From Varroa destructor (Eukaryota; Arthropoda; Arachnida; Mesostigmata; Varroidae), in NCBI RefSeq assembly GCF_002443255.2, contig NW_019211456.1, positions 39,129,042-39,193,041 of the forward strand: a stretch of DNA of 64,000 nt, read 5' to 3'. Each line of letters begins with the position of its first letter. Position 1 is the stretch's first letter. Positions 26,401 to 37,547 of the stretch are shown one piece after another. The position numbers were made by a program, and so were the translations under genes. The notes below the pieces were generated by a model, which saw nothing but the letters and a program-made list of their open reading frames with translations, did not search any database and was not told where the DNA came from.

Positions 26401-29400
26401 TTCTTCTACTGGTAAGCGGTATGTTTCTTTGAATACGGATACACAACTACGAATGAATGGTGGTATATTTAACTATTAACTAACTGTTAATATGTTATTA
26501 ACTATCAATTATATTAGCGCTTTCATAAACCCAAATTTTCTCTACATTATAGTACATTTGCTTGGATACATCGAAGTACGAACTTATGTGCGCAGTTACT
26601 TCTTATTACTTATCCTCTACTATTTACGCACATCGGTGCTATTTACACGATCGGTAGATCGGTGGCAATAATATGTGTTTAATAAAGTAAATCGCATCTC
26701 TGTTTTTGCGGGCTACTGGTGACTTGCGGCTACCCACCTATTTATTGATGAACTTTATGGTATCAAAGTCAACACCTTCAATTGGGACACGCCGAAGGGA
26801 AAAAATGTCAACCTTCACGGACTCTTTACAGATCCCAAAATCAAAGAAGAGAAAGTTTTTTGCACTTATGGGGAACTGTACCGGCTCACTGGTAGGCCGC
26901 TTGCTTCGGCGGACTTTCAAAGTTCCAACAGCGATGGATCAACTTTGCAGTACAATGAAATATCAGATGCTATAGTGTACAGACGACATCCTAATCTGCG
27001 TATGCAATCATGACCTACAACGCTGTTGAATGCCATAGGCTGAATCGAGCAAAAAATAACGGAAAAAAACGTGTTCGTGGCGTAGGAGTTCATTTATCTC
27101 TAGCATAAAATAAACGCGAACTACATCTTTCCAGGTTTGCTCAAAGCGAAAGTTGTTAAGGATACCTCTGTATTTAGTACAATGAAAAAACTTAAGAGCC
27201 TCTTCGGCTTGACATCTTAGAATAGAAGCCTGATCAAGAATTACGCAGATCTTATAACTACTCCTTAAATGCTGTCGCCGCATCAAAGACTTGAGCTCAT
27301 TAACTGATTGCATAGGTCTTTACAGGTACGGTCGCGTACCCCAGTAGACAACTGGTGGCTAACAGGCGCAGTGTCATTTGTTGGAAGCAGAATATATATG
27401 TATATATATATATATATATATTTTTTTTTTTACTGTAAATCAATAGGATTTATAGTAAAAATAATGCCAATTGTATCTATACGAGGCTACTGTTCACTGC
27501 AAATTATTTCTTTACTCAATCGAAGTGCCCTTAACCTGACTAGTTGCAGTAGAGTTTATTTAATTAAGCCTAATAGTTTCTCTTAATTGGACAAAACATT
27601 GAAAACGTCGAAGCAAAGAGTAAGGTCCTTTAATGAAGACGTTAATGATCGTAGCGTATCGTTGGTAAACTCCTGTTATGACTAGATTTGTAGGTGCCGT
27701 ATAGAACGAAGATATTTTGCACAACTATTTGAAATTTGTACCGCGCAATTTGTTTATTTTTTTTTATCCAGCCAGGATTAAGACCATTCAGCAGCTGCGC
27801 CCACTAACTAACTAATTCTAATACAATCGAAAAAGCAAAGTGTTGCTCTTCGTTTGGCGATACATCACACGTATTCATTGATTATTATTGTATTTTGTTA
27901 AAATACGTATATCACTCTATTGATTCAGACGATAGTCAGACCAGGAATCCATTGTCAATTTCGTCTGCCATAATTATCGGATGATTAGATTTCTATATCA
28001 TGTTACGTATCTATTTGTAATTCGTTTTGAACAATGATGGTCTTTGGCGTCCCGCTCACAGTATTGACCACACTAAATAATAGTGTGTCTTCGTTTTAGT
28101 GTTAAATTTAATCAGATATTATTTTCCGTAAATTCCCTATAACATTCGAACAGATCCCGGTTCGGACGAGCGGAAAAAATCGTCAAACTCAACTTAGAAC
28201 CACGTGGCTCCTCCGATTTTGGTCTTACTAAGAACAGCTCCGAATACCGACTCAATATCAATATAGCCACACAGCTTTGTTAACTATATTCTGTGTTTGT
28301 GCAACATCGTGTGAAAACATCTAATAGTGTCCGTTGCATGAGCAGACGACACAGGCTCCTTTCGAATAAAAGATATATTTCGTTTTTTCTGTTAGTATGC
28401 GACAGTGATGGAACTTCTCTACTACTGTTCATCCCTGCAGTAGGAAAGCGGCTGGATACCTCGCATTGAATTAGATCCAGATAAGGAGAGGAACGAAAAT
28501 TAGCATTAGAATATCATTTACTATTCCAACTACTGCAACGATTCTCTTTGCTCTGTTTTTAGACAACGAATTCGATCCCCATGGCCGAACTTGACTAACT
28601 TGCCGAACTTGAACATACTCTATTAAGAAATGTTCAAACGCAAGATCGCATCGACTTATACCTGTCTTACACGATTATAATGACGGCCCCTAGGGACCTA
28701 TTCGTGTTCAGAGTGCTACTCTGAATTTCCTACCTGAGTTTCTATATGTAAGTATTGCAGGGTTGTCGAGAGGGGAATGGGGTTTGTTGATTTCAAAGAA
28801 GCTTCAGCGCGATGAAAAGATTGCTATTTTATATCGGTCGTCTCCGGTCATTCAAAACCCAATAGGCGTCGGGAACTGCGAAGATCTCGTGTGAGAGACT
28901 CCCTTTGCCAGAATATGTATGACTAGGCGGTGCCGTGTGAGCAATTCGCTCCGAAAAATTGGATAATGTATGTACAATGTAAGTATGTCAGATGCCATTT
29001 AGCCGAATGGAAAGGCTGAAGTTGTCCATGTTTGCGTGCGATAATAAACACTACACTCTACGTATGAGGTTAACAATCATAAAATATATACTGTCTACAG
29101 GAATTCTTATAGGATCACAATGACATTCCCTTCACAACCTCATAGTTCCCAGGACTTACCCTGAATGAGTATTCGTTCGTAGTGCTACTATGAACAGCTA
29201 GTACATAAGAATTATATAAGTTCTCAAAAATCTATTGAAGTTCATTCTATTAGGTCGCTAAGCAAGTTAGATATTTACTAATTATTACACCTATTATTTC
29301 CATGTAACAGAATCAGATATATCTAGTGCTCGCGTAGCTAACTAAGAAACCCTTTATTTACATGCTTTAACGTCGTTTAGGTAGCATTTTCTCTATTCCA

Positions 29401-30161
29401 TCTTATATTCTACATACGATCGTACCTGTGAAGTCAATAGAATATTATATCATATATTTACTATGTTTAAAAAATGGTCCGTGCGTATTATAAATGGTGA
29501 GCAGAGTGAATGACAACACATTGAGGAAAACACGGCCATATTATAGAATAAGTGCAAACAGCGTATCCAAGCTTTCTCGCATCTGTTATTACTTTTTTTT
29601 TATAACAGAGCTGCACTGGCACCTCGCCGTAACGAGGACCATTTCGTGAGTTCTTCATCAAAGGAGAACCGCCGTGTGATGTATTCATGCGGCCCACTTG
29701 GGGGAACCTGGGAGACCACACACTCGGGTCATACCTCACCAGACTCTCCGGGCTCCGTTGCATCTTCATCTCCGAATTCTCTCGCCTCGTCTTCGATGGC
29801 GGACGTTGAGAAACCGCTCCGAAAGCCACGCGAGGAAAGATCGACAGTGTTCGACAGGTACAAACGTCATTCTCACAAATAAAAGCTGACGAATGGAATA
29901 AACTAAATGTACATCTCTACGTACAGATACATTCGAGTTGTTTTTCTAGATTCCAAATTTGCCCACATTTTCCCATCGCTCCTGCTCCAATGAATCGGAA
30001 CGTTTGTTGACTTATGTCATTTTTCCCATTTCAGAACGGTGCGGATCCCGCGCAAGAAGCTCGTCTTGGACGGACCCCTACATGCCACCTCGTACGCGCA
30101 TTGGAATTCACAGGTGTTCCCTCCACCTCCCGGCAATGCTACGAACGGGTCCTCTGACTGA
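14367..30161 (+). CDS. unrecognised 497-aa disordered protein, eight exons
   Basis: Proposed exons: 14367-14498, 16798-16958, 20195-20522, 24106-24278, 26317-26411, 26769-26999, 29611-29857, 30035-30161. Together they give 1494 bases (497 aa plus TGA) and the phase agrees at all seven junctions. The protein starts MKSPFWSSDKKKSWK and is rich in Ser, Pro, Arg and Asn with no signal peptide or membrane segment. It has a possible cysteine cluster near residues 269-287 and a more ordered-looking part at residues 298-373 (GLFTDPKIKEEKVFCTYGEL). The C-terminus is basic then proline-rich (RIPRKKLVLDG to FPPPPGNATNGSSD). I do not recognise a family; an adaptor or regulatory protein would fit but is inference. 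The first, third, fourth, seventh and eighth exons are the firmest. Exons 5 and 6 were chosen mainly because they make the phases close, and the start of exon 2 could instead be 16837. Confidence 0.6.
16798..16958 (+). CDS. exon 2 of the unrecognised 497-aa gene
   Basis: It ends at GAAAG followed by GTGAGC in phase 2. The reading chosen gives LNSQPRPELASPQRSLTF. Two in-phase acceptors exist: CTACCAG before 16798 and CTCGCAG before 16837. A second frame is also open (ATVADIQRKTVEQTRQ), but it would leave phase 0 and clash with the next exon, so it was not chosen. Confidence 0.5.
17386..17511. repeat. A-tract and T-tract cluster in intron 2
   Basis: Several homopolymer runs (A8-A12 near 17386-17404 and a T run of about 14 near 17496-17509) lie within 130 bases inside the second intron of the first gene. 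This is low-complexity sequence, and length here is prone to sequencing error. Confidence 0.7.
20195..20522 (+). CDS. exon 3 of the unrecognised 497-aa gene
   Basis: An open frame of 109 full codons with protein-like composition (CSVRVFDENGRTIEEHKSF), ending LQ with CAG followed by GTATGA. The acceptor is AACAAG at 20189-20194, which completes a Ser codon with the two bases left by exon 2. Upstream AGs at 20168 and 20176 would need another phase. Confidence 0.65.
20718..20754. repeat. 16-base direct repeat
   Basis: The word ATCAATGTACGATTGA occurs at 20718-20733 and again at 20739-20754, five bases apart, in the intron after exon 3. A minor local duplication. Confidence 0.85.
24106..24278 (+). 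CDS. exon 4 of the unrecognised 497-aa gene
   Basis: A good acceptor (TTCTTGCTTTAG) precedes 57 codons including LPSLRKPLVAHRATGAMASS. Two donors are possible: CACAG followed by GTCTGT at 24278 (phase 2) or four bases later before GTAAGA (phase 0). The first is preferred because it fits the next proposed exon. Confidence 0.65.
26317..26411 (+). CDS. exon 5 (tentative), cysteine-rich
   Basis: An open segment between AACAG and a strong donor (ACTG followed by GTAAGC). It encodes a C-x2-C-x7-C-x4-C-x-C pattern (KCQLCGRHAYQTCTQGNCAC), enters in phase 2 and leaves in phase 1, which is exactly what the flanking exons need. The acceptor has a poor pyrimidine tract and a second frame here is also open, so this is the weakest exon. 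The cysteines could bind metal, but no known finger family matches. Confidence 0.35.
26769..26999 (+). CDS. exon 6 (tentative) of the unrecognised 497-aa gene
   Basis: The chosen frame reads NVNLHGLFTDPKIKEEK, then GELYRLTGRPLASADF and DAIVYRRHPNL, with codons rich in purine at position one. The other open frame here ends in phase 0 and cannot join exon 7. The donor may be GTATGC after 26999 or GTAGGC after 26891; both leave phase 1. The acceptor (ATCAAAG) is weak. Confidence 0.45.
27391..27432. repeat. (TA)n microsatellite followed by T tract
   Basis: About 30 bases of alternating AT followed by about 12 T, in the proposed intron 6 of the first gene. Confidence 0.9.
29611..29857 (+). CDS. 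exon 7 of the unrecognised 497-aa gene
   Basis: A long T tract and TATAACAGAG give two overlapping acceptors, 29609 and 29611. The second fits the phase of exon 6. The exon encodes a Ser-rich segment (GHTSPDSPGSVASSSPNSL) ending KPREERSTVFD, with donor ACAG followed by GTACAA in phase 2. Confidence 0.7.
30035..30161 (+). CDS. exon 8, C-terminus of the unrecognised 497-aa gene
   Basis: The acceptor TTTTTCCCATTTCAG is excellent and only 177 bases downstream of the previous donor. In the frame set by exon 7 it reads RTVRIPRKKLVLDG, then HWNSQVFPPPPGNATNGSSD and TGA at 30159-30161. The following 80 bases stay GC-rich and may be 3' UTR. Confidence 0.75.
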
Positions 30162-33100
30162 CTCAGCAGCCGCTTCGCCGCTGAAGTCCGCCGCCCTCAA
30201 CGGCCACTCCACATATGCGCTGCAAAACCTTCGATGGCAAAAACATTCCGTATCGAAGTTAAAGTTAGACATGAAGACACTGCTGCTTTATATGAAAGGC
30301 GTAACGGCCACGCTGATAAATTGAGTTACGTATTTGACGTACTTTACGCAAGGGTGCCAGTGTTGAACTAAGCAAAATGGCAGTAACAGCGCGATTAGAA
30401 AGAGGAGCATTCAAATATCGAGTCTGAACTACTATTTGAACTAGACTGCTTCTAGTGTTTCTTGAGAAAACTTATACAATTTCAAGAACGAGCTTGTTTG
30501 CTGGTAGAGAAAATGGCAGATTAGATTCGGTGGATCAGCTTATTACAGCCAAATATATTATATACAACGATTTAAAACAACTACGCTCTTTAAAGCTATT
30601 CTTAAGACATCAACATGCTGACAGGTTAACTAATTTACTTCGGTCAAAAATGTCAATGTGCCATTAGTGTCTGTACAACGGAAGCAAGCTAAACGAACTG
30701 CAGTAAATTTTGCATAAAGTAGAAGTAAAACTCCAGAGGGTCATTGTGATAGGCGAAATCGTATGCTAATACGTCTATATGAGGGACTGATGCCTAGCCG
30801 TCTATCTAGTCCCCTGTAAATATACAACTGTGCAGCCTGTTTCAGTATAGGCTAATCCGTATGATTGGCATTGATTCTACTTACTGCTGAAAATAGGGCA
30901 ATCAGTATTATTCACTCGGCCTAGGAATCGTTTTCACAGTAATCTGATGTACGACCGTCCTGGACAAGCATGACCCAGTCCTAGTGGACTTCGGTGCGTG
31001 ATTACTTAGACATAAGAAAACGACTTTGTTCAACCTATCTTCTTGGATTCCGAAACGTAAATGTGGCTGCCTATGAACTCCATAAGATGTTACTGTCATC
31101 AACTCTACTGTTCTAGATCAATACCATGTCAGTGCGTTCCCAACAAGAAGCTTGTTATCTTACACACATTATTACCATATACCCTTACGCTAGCACCACT
31201 ATAGTTAGGGATCCTTCAATGTATGTTATTGGGCGATTAAAAAAAAGGATGATGTAACTATCACAGACGTCTTCCCTTTGAACTGAAGATATTCTGTCGA
31301 TGGTTTTTGTTAGATTCCCCACAGATTGACTACGACCGTTGGCGTTCTGAAGTACATCAATAGAAAATCAGTTGAATTCGTGCTGATAAAAGATGGTAGA
31401 AAACGCTAATGATCGGTCTTCTGAACCGGAAGTTTTGCTGAAAGCGGGTCGGATGACAATGGGAACTCTACTCTCTTCTGCCCCCGCATGCAGAAGATGG
31501 GTCTGATGTTGACCACTTGTTCATGAGGCTACTAACAGTAAATAAGCTTGATTCTGTTTGGCAGAACCCGATCGTGCAGGCCAGTTCAGCTCGATGCATG
31601 GCATCCATCTTTTGAAGACCTTCTTCTAAACGTTTATGATCAGTTTCACTATAGTTCTATTGTACGATGATTCAATCACCCTATCTATATCTAGGCAAAG
31701 TGACGACGAACGCTGTACAAATAGGTTGCACCTTTGTCGCCACTAGGTATTTAGAGAATTATATGAAACAGGCAGACGCTAAATACTGTACTATATGTAA
31801 ATATGCTAGAAGAATTACCCTGTATACTATTGATAACAACAATAATAAATGCTAGTGCTTCGCAGGCGGCTCAGTATAGCAATTGTGTTTGTCTTTGGAA
31901 ATAATTTATAGAGAACTTATGAAAGCACTAAAGTACTGCTCGTTTAGCAAGCGAGAATTGTTTGATTACTTTTTTTTTTTTTTTTTAACCTAAAAGCTTT
32001 GTACCTGACCTAGCTACGAGCCGATTGCTTACATCAATTACCTGCTAGTCGGAGATCCAGCACCCAGGCATAGCATTCTATAAAGCAGCATAATTCATGA
32101 TAATGGATAATTTGATAACCTGTTGATAAATTGACTCGTTGGCTATGATTTGACAGTTTTGACGTTAGTCACAGAACTGCACGACTACTTATTACCACTA
32201 CGATGCAGATAACCTGAATACCTTTACGGTCTGTGTGCCAGTCTATACTATGTACTGCTCTCGCATTAAGTCTAACGTATCCGTTGAAGCTAAGCATTGA
32301 CTAACTTTTCAGACCTGATCGTATCCGGATACAGCTTTTTAAACGTGTTTTTTTTTGCGCGCCCTGCTTGTCGTTCGCGTTATTTTTGCATTCTCTCGCC
32401 GTCTCTTCGTCGTCCTGAATGTGATTGCTGGATCCAATCGAGTGACTCAGCTTCCATTTCGTGCCGTGCTCAAATGGAGCCTACGTACGTTGTGATTTAG
32501 CCTATGCTCGTATCTTTTGTTGAGTCGATGTTTAGTCGCCGCGACATCTTTCCATCACATTGCCCTTTTTCGTCAAAAACGCTGAATTCAAGAGCTGTCT
32601 TCTCAGGTGTTCAGAAGACTCATTTTGCCTCGGAAAAGGATAGAGCCTGACGAGGGTTCTACTGGGCCTGTGGGCATTTGGCAAAGTTCGAAGGGACTTC
32701 GTACCAGCCTTGTGAGCTGTTCGTTCTAGCGACTGAGTCCATAGAGAAAATATTTTTTACCTTTACAAAGACAGCCGAAAAGTTTCCAACTTTTTATGTC
32801 ACCCACTTCTTATTCCATAATGTGTGCATAGTACGCGGTGTAACGATAAACTAATAAGTAGGTAACATTGTTGATCCTTGTACGGCATAGTAATATTTTC
32901 AGTGGTAGATGAACGATACTGTTGCCAAAGCACATTAAACAGTAATTTGTATCTTTTGTTTACATTTTTCACAAGAACGGTGCACATTTGTGGGACCTGA
33001 TTTTCAACTGTCAATAGTTCTACGAAGCTGAATTTATTTACTGCGAATCGTCATGCTTCCAGATAGCAGAGCACCGACACCAGCTCTTACACTGATTTGT

Positions 33101-34080
33101 TGGCATACCTCCGATTAAGAAACCAGCAGCCTTTCTTTCGAAGCTCGCCTTATACTACACAACATATGGGATGGTAAACATTTTCAGTGATGTTGCCAGT
33201 AGTAATCATTATAGTGCACACCTACAAAGCGGTACTTGGAATATATATATATATAATAGCATAACGATTTACAGTTACTTTTTCGTGATGACCCTTAAGA
33301 CATTATTCTGCACACACTGCCAGTGCAACCTGCGTACTCATATTCGATCTCAGCCGGCACAGTCGATTCAATACAATCTATTTTAGCTAAATATCATCGG
33401 TGTTTTATGGAGGTAATAAGAGGTTAATTTGTTAGGCTTAAAGTTAAACAGGTCGTTTTAATTAGACCAGAACTGAACTTTCATTTGTTCCGTGAACCGT
33501 TGTTTCTCGCTAACCTAAACCGATTTCATTGGAAGATAATTTTCAAAAGTGTTTTTTTTTTCTTGAACGAAGATGTACATGCGTATAGATGTGTTTCCAG
33601 CATTTTCATTTAGGCCATTTTGGGACCGCAAGACCTGACGGCAATGTGTTTTCCAGTTAACATTTACGTATGACAATTATAGCACACTTTTGTCTCTTTT
33701 AAACGTAAAACAGAAGATTAAGTAATATGTAATTCCGACCACCCGAATTTTCATGCAGACATCATCTTTTACGAAGACTTATTTTATTTGTTAATTCTAA
33801 AGCAGGTCTAATGACTTAGACGAAACACTTACAGTTGAATTGATAAAAGCGGCTAGCGTACGTAAGGGCACCTTTTGCTTCAGCTTCATCGAATTTATTG
33901 TACTACACCGAAAATATAATCCTGCGTAAGTGAACGCAATTATAGGCGACCACATTGCAACAAGCATTCGTATTACCGATCGTCATGATAAGTTTAATTG
34001 CGTACTTCCTCAATTTACCAGCCATCTTCCACTTATTCTCAGTTAAGATTAATAATATACAAGTTCAATTGTCCCTTCCC
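30162..34080. other. intergenic stretch, no gene seen
   Basis: Between the stop of the first gene and the GC-rich tract upstream of the PH-PDZ gene. Open frames on both strands are short and unsupported. It contains a T16 run near 31971 and a short TA repeat near 33240. Part of it may be 3' UTR of the upstream gene, but no AATAAA is close to the stop. Confidence 0.5.
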
Positions 34081-36740
34081 GCCACAGTTTCGTCTCACTG
34101 CCATAAGATGGCGGCTGTCTGCTCTGCTCGTCGACAGTTCGCAGGCTAGCTGGCTTTCGGCTGCGAAGCAACGAATGAACGAACCCCTGCATCCCGGTGT
34201 CGTCAGCCGTTCCTTCTAATGTTGATGTTTCATTACGGCTTCTGCTGATGGATGGTGCGGCGGCAGAGCAAAACACCGACGACAAATAGTCAGAAGCTCA
34301 GCCGACCAGCCGCCCATGGACCTCGCCTGTTTTCCGCCAGCTAGTTCCTGCTGGCAACACTTCAATATGAATCGTAAATAGAATAATGTTTGTAATAACG
34401 TGTTGCGTACTAAGGCTTTGAGCATGTTCAAGTAATCAGCTGGTGCCATTGTTGTTTCTTGTTAGCAGAGTTGTGGGCAGGAGTGGCTGGAGAACGGATA
34501 CTCAAAGGAGACCTGCGCCTGTTCACAATGCTTCTATCCTAGTAGTTCGTAAAGAAAAAGAGTAAGTAACTTCAAGATAACCGGAGTAACTAGCCTGTAA
34601 AGATCGAAATAAAGTAAAAACGATTTTGGTGACCAATATGAAGCGACGACCTAGATAGCGTTTGTTCCATGTGAAGATCACACTTCCGCTGTCCTCATGG
34701 TATTCGGCTGCAACGGTTTCTTGTTGCAAGAAACCGTTGCAGCAGTAGCAGCGTCATGAATTACCTGCTTGTGCTCTTGCCGTCAGTGATGACTATTCCG
34801 CATCGTTGGTATCGTTGGTGCTAGTGAAAAGCAAGCACTCCTGCCTGTGGCGGCCCTGAGATATTGTTTCGGTTTGCGACAACGACAGGAATTCACGATA
34901 TGGATCCGAGGAAATACCACTTTTGTGGCCTGTGTTAACGAGCTACTAGTGCTACTGCCAGTGCTGTCAGAACAGAACGCGCGATATCAACAAGAATAGA
35001 AAGAGGTTGGGCTCACCTCGAAAAAAGGATTTATCCAGTCTCCACTTCGTAGAGCTACGCTAATGAATGGAGTGTGAGAGGCTTAGCAGGCACGGTCAAC
35101 GGTAACATTTGCAGCGCGGCAGGCGGCGCTCGACGTTACAAAACAGCAGATTAAGTGGTAGCACTTTACGAAGAGTGAGGCGAAACGTCAAATAGCCAGA
35201 GGCGGCGTCCCTTCGGCGCCGGTCTCTGTCACCCAGCGGCTGCCAGCCATTAAGCTCATAAGCGAAGCAACTGAACAAATGAAAAAAAGATGGGACACAG
35301 GGCTGCCGTCCACCACGGCACTGCAGTAGACGACTTGCCAATCGGCCGGTTAGTCAGCCAATGCCTCCGCGGTAAGCCAAGAGTGCCTCCACTTTACTTG
35401 CACTCTTAGGTAGCGGAGGCGATAGCCGAGCTTCGATCGGCACGTGGTAAGATCATCAGTTCTGGTATGGCAGTGCAGCCGGCCAGAGAGTCAGCCAGCC
35501 AGCGAGCACCGGACGATATTACCACTGGCGGCAGCAGGGAAGACAAACGCAACGGCGATGTCGAGGCCAACGACGGTTGAATCGGCAACACGACGTTAAC
35601 GAGTGACTCACGTTTATCGCCTGGTCGATAGGTACAGCGTGTTATTACTATTGTCATCATTATGATTATTGTGAAAGCAACGTTTGTAATCATAGTAGGA
35701 GTTCCGCTAACAGTCGTCCTTTAGCAGTTCTGGTACGAGCTACCGAATTGAACGTGCCGCTAGTGTTTCTTAAACGGCGTGCCAACGACCAACAATAACT
35801 TGTGCGTGTATTTCCGTGTCTGTTATGTATCGCTTATGATTTAGATGTGACTATATGCGTAAGCGCATAGGCGGGTATATGAATACAAGTAAGGTTGTGA
35901 CTGGTGAATCTCAACGCTGTTTCTTCACGTGACGATGACACGTTTGCCGTCTGCTGTAATCCATTCACCAGAAGTTGCCAATAGCTCAGCAGCGATCATT
36001 AGAAATTGTCGCTTAACAACCGGCCTTCGCACGTTTAGTGGTACCAGCAGAAGCTTTCACATCGATTTCATAGCGGCAACATCGCTGGCTTTTTCCACAA
36101 CGTTTAGCGGCGTGGTCACAACAACGCCAATACGACAATGAAGGATGAAGCCACTGATAATGATTACGGTGATTATGGCTGTCGAAGTAATGTTTTCTTT
36201 TTGGAGCCCACAGATTTCTAAATAGGCCGCGTCACCACTGCCAGCCAACTGCCCTCAGCTTATACTGTGCTATAGTAGGAAACAATCGAGCACGGACGCA
36301 AAGCGAGGACAACTACTAACCCTCGGCTAAAGTGGAGAGAAGATGATTTCGAGGGTTTTCACAGTACCAGATTGGGCTAGAAGATCGAGGCGGCGGCGGC
36401 GGCTACGAAGCAATTGGTTATTGGCAAATCGTAGAGTTCGATCAAATTTACTGTGGAATATTATCGATCGACAGTGCTCCATAAGCCGAGCTCCATCGGT
36501 CAGAAAATATCATTGCAGAGACAGGAGTGAGTTCGTACGGTGCCAACAATCGCTGGGTGTTACCAACGTCGCGTGGCAGTGTACAGTATGGGCTGTCGTG
36601 AATCAACTCAGCAAAAGCACGAGTGGACAGATGATTCCGCTCATGAGCGTGGTCTGCCAATACAATGAGTAGTGACAGCAGTGTCAATGCGATTTTGCCC
36701 CGTCCCATCAACTGTTTTTGTTATTAGCGAACTGTGGGCA
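34080..36740 (+). promoter_or_regulatory. GC-rich, CpG-containing tract, probable promoter and 5' leader region
   Basis: This 2.6 kb is visibly GC-richer and has more CG dinucleotides than the surrounding DNA. It carries an AAGATGGCGGC at 34105-34115, the core seen in YY1/Pleiohomeotic sites near metazoan promoters. Two strong donor-like sites, CCGCG followed by GTAAGCC (after 35371) and CACGTG followed by GTAAGATC (after 35446), could end 5' leader exons. The start codon of the PH-PDZ gene at 39967 sits just after an acceptor, so upstream non-coding exons are expected. The many open frames here reflect base composition. Assignment to that gene is inference. Confidence 0.4.
34707..34743. repeat. 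perfect inverted repeat, 17-base arms, 3-base loop
   Basis: Arms 34707-34723 and 34727-34743 are exact reverse complements (left arm GCTGCAACGGTTTCTTG) around TTG. It lies in the GC-rich tract upstream of the PH-PDZ gene. It could form a hairpin in a 5' leader RNA or be a foldback of mutational or assembly origin. Confidence 0.9.
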
Positions 36741-36913
36741 AGCACCAAGGATAAATGTATGCAGGTCGTAAAGAAACACGACCATCTGCTGCTCAGCTAA
36801 TGAAAAGTGGGATTTCCAACCTTTCTATACTACGCCCTAATTTTGGCTGAGAACGCAACAAAGCTATTGACTGATACGCTTCCTTGCACGTGAACAGCTG
36901 AAGAAAACCTACA

Positions 36914-36934
36914 AGTAGTTAGTTAGTTAGTTAA
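36914..36934. repeat. (GTTA)n short repeat
   Basis: About five tandem copies of a four-base unit. Simple-sequence repeat. Confidence 0.85.
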
Positions 36935-37208
36935 TTCTTATATTAGTGTGAGACTGGCAAACAAAGAATACCCTAGACATTAATTCTGCAAGGTTCCGTC
37001 GACTGGAGCGCAAATCGGAAAACGATAAAAACAGCAATCATGCTGTTTTTGTATAACTGTAATTGCGTACACGAATGTCTGCTGACGTGTATTTCCAGCA
37101 GATCATTTGTTGAGTTCCCGTTAACTTTACACAGTATTAAAAAAAAAAAAAAATGACTATATTTCCTACCTCGAGATTATCTTGACTTCAAGGGTTTTGC
37201 TACATGCA

Positions 37209-37547
37209 TCATAGTAAAGGATCGAAAAAGCTAGAACGGATTACGAAATTATTCCGCATCACACCTTTCGGCAGCAAACAATCAACGACTTTAAATTCAT
37301 CTGATAAGACGAATTCACAGTCGTGATCTTGGAAACAAGAAAAGTTATGGTGCTTTCCACCAGGGTTGACCGTGGTATGTCCAGTTTGCTCGGTGCTATG
37401 ACCATGCGTCTGATTATATCCGTTCGGATCTATGTCTTGACCCATTATTGTATCGAATTCGCTTTTCCTCCGTTCTTCCGATCGAATTTTCCATCCTTTG
37501 GGTGTGGCTTTGATTCTCCGGGTTTGTACACTGTTTGGCTTCCCCAT
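37209..37547 (-). CDS. possible small hypothetical protein, 112 aa
   Basis: An uninterrupted minus-strand frame from ATG (context TCTAAAATGGGG) to a stop, 112 codons. The product is hydrophilic, starts MGKPNSVQTRRIKATPKGWK and includes a His/Gln/Gly-rich middle (QTHGHSTEQTGHT). Composition is even and not AT-driven, which makes it one of the better free-standing frames. It overlaps a 77-codon frame on the other strand, has no recognised domain and could also be the first exon of a gene or a chance frame. Confidence 0.25.
   Translation of the reverse strand: MGKPNSVQTRRIKATPKGWKIRSEERRKSEFDTIMGQDIDPNGYNQTHGHSTEQTGHTTVNPGGKHHNFSCFQDHDCEFVLSDEFKVVDCLLPKGVMRNNFVIRSSFFDPLL

Noticed and set aside
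27008..27313. Minus-strand open frame of 101 codons just after exon 6 of the first gene
   Set aside because: It has an ATG and reads rather like protein, but has no splice signals, promoter context or known domain and lies in an intron. I judged it chance, with low certainty.
29488..29829. Minus-strand frame of 113 codons over exon 7 of the first gene
   Set aside because: Shadow of the plus-strand exon, which has strong splice sites and continues in phase to a stop.
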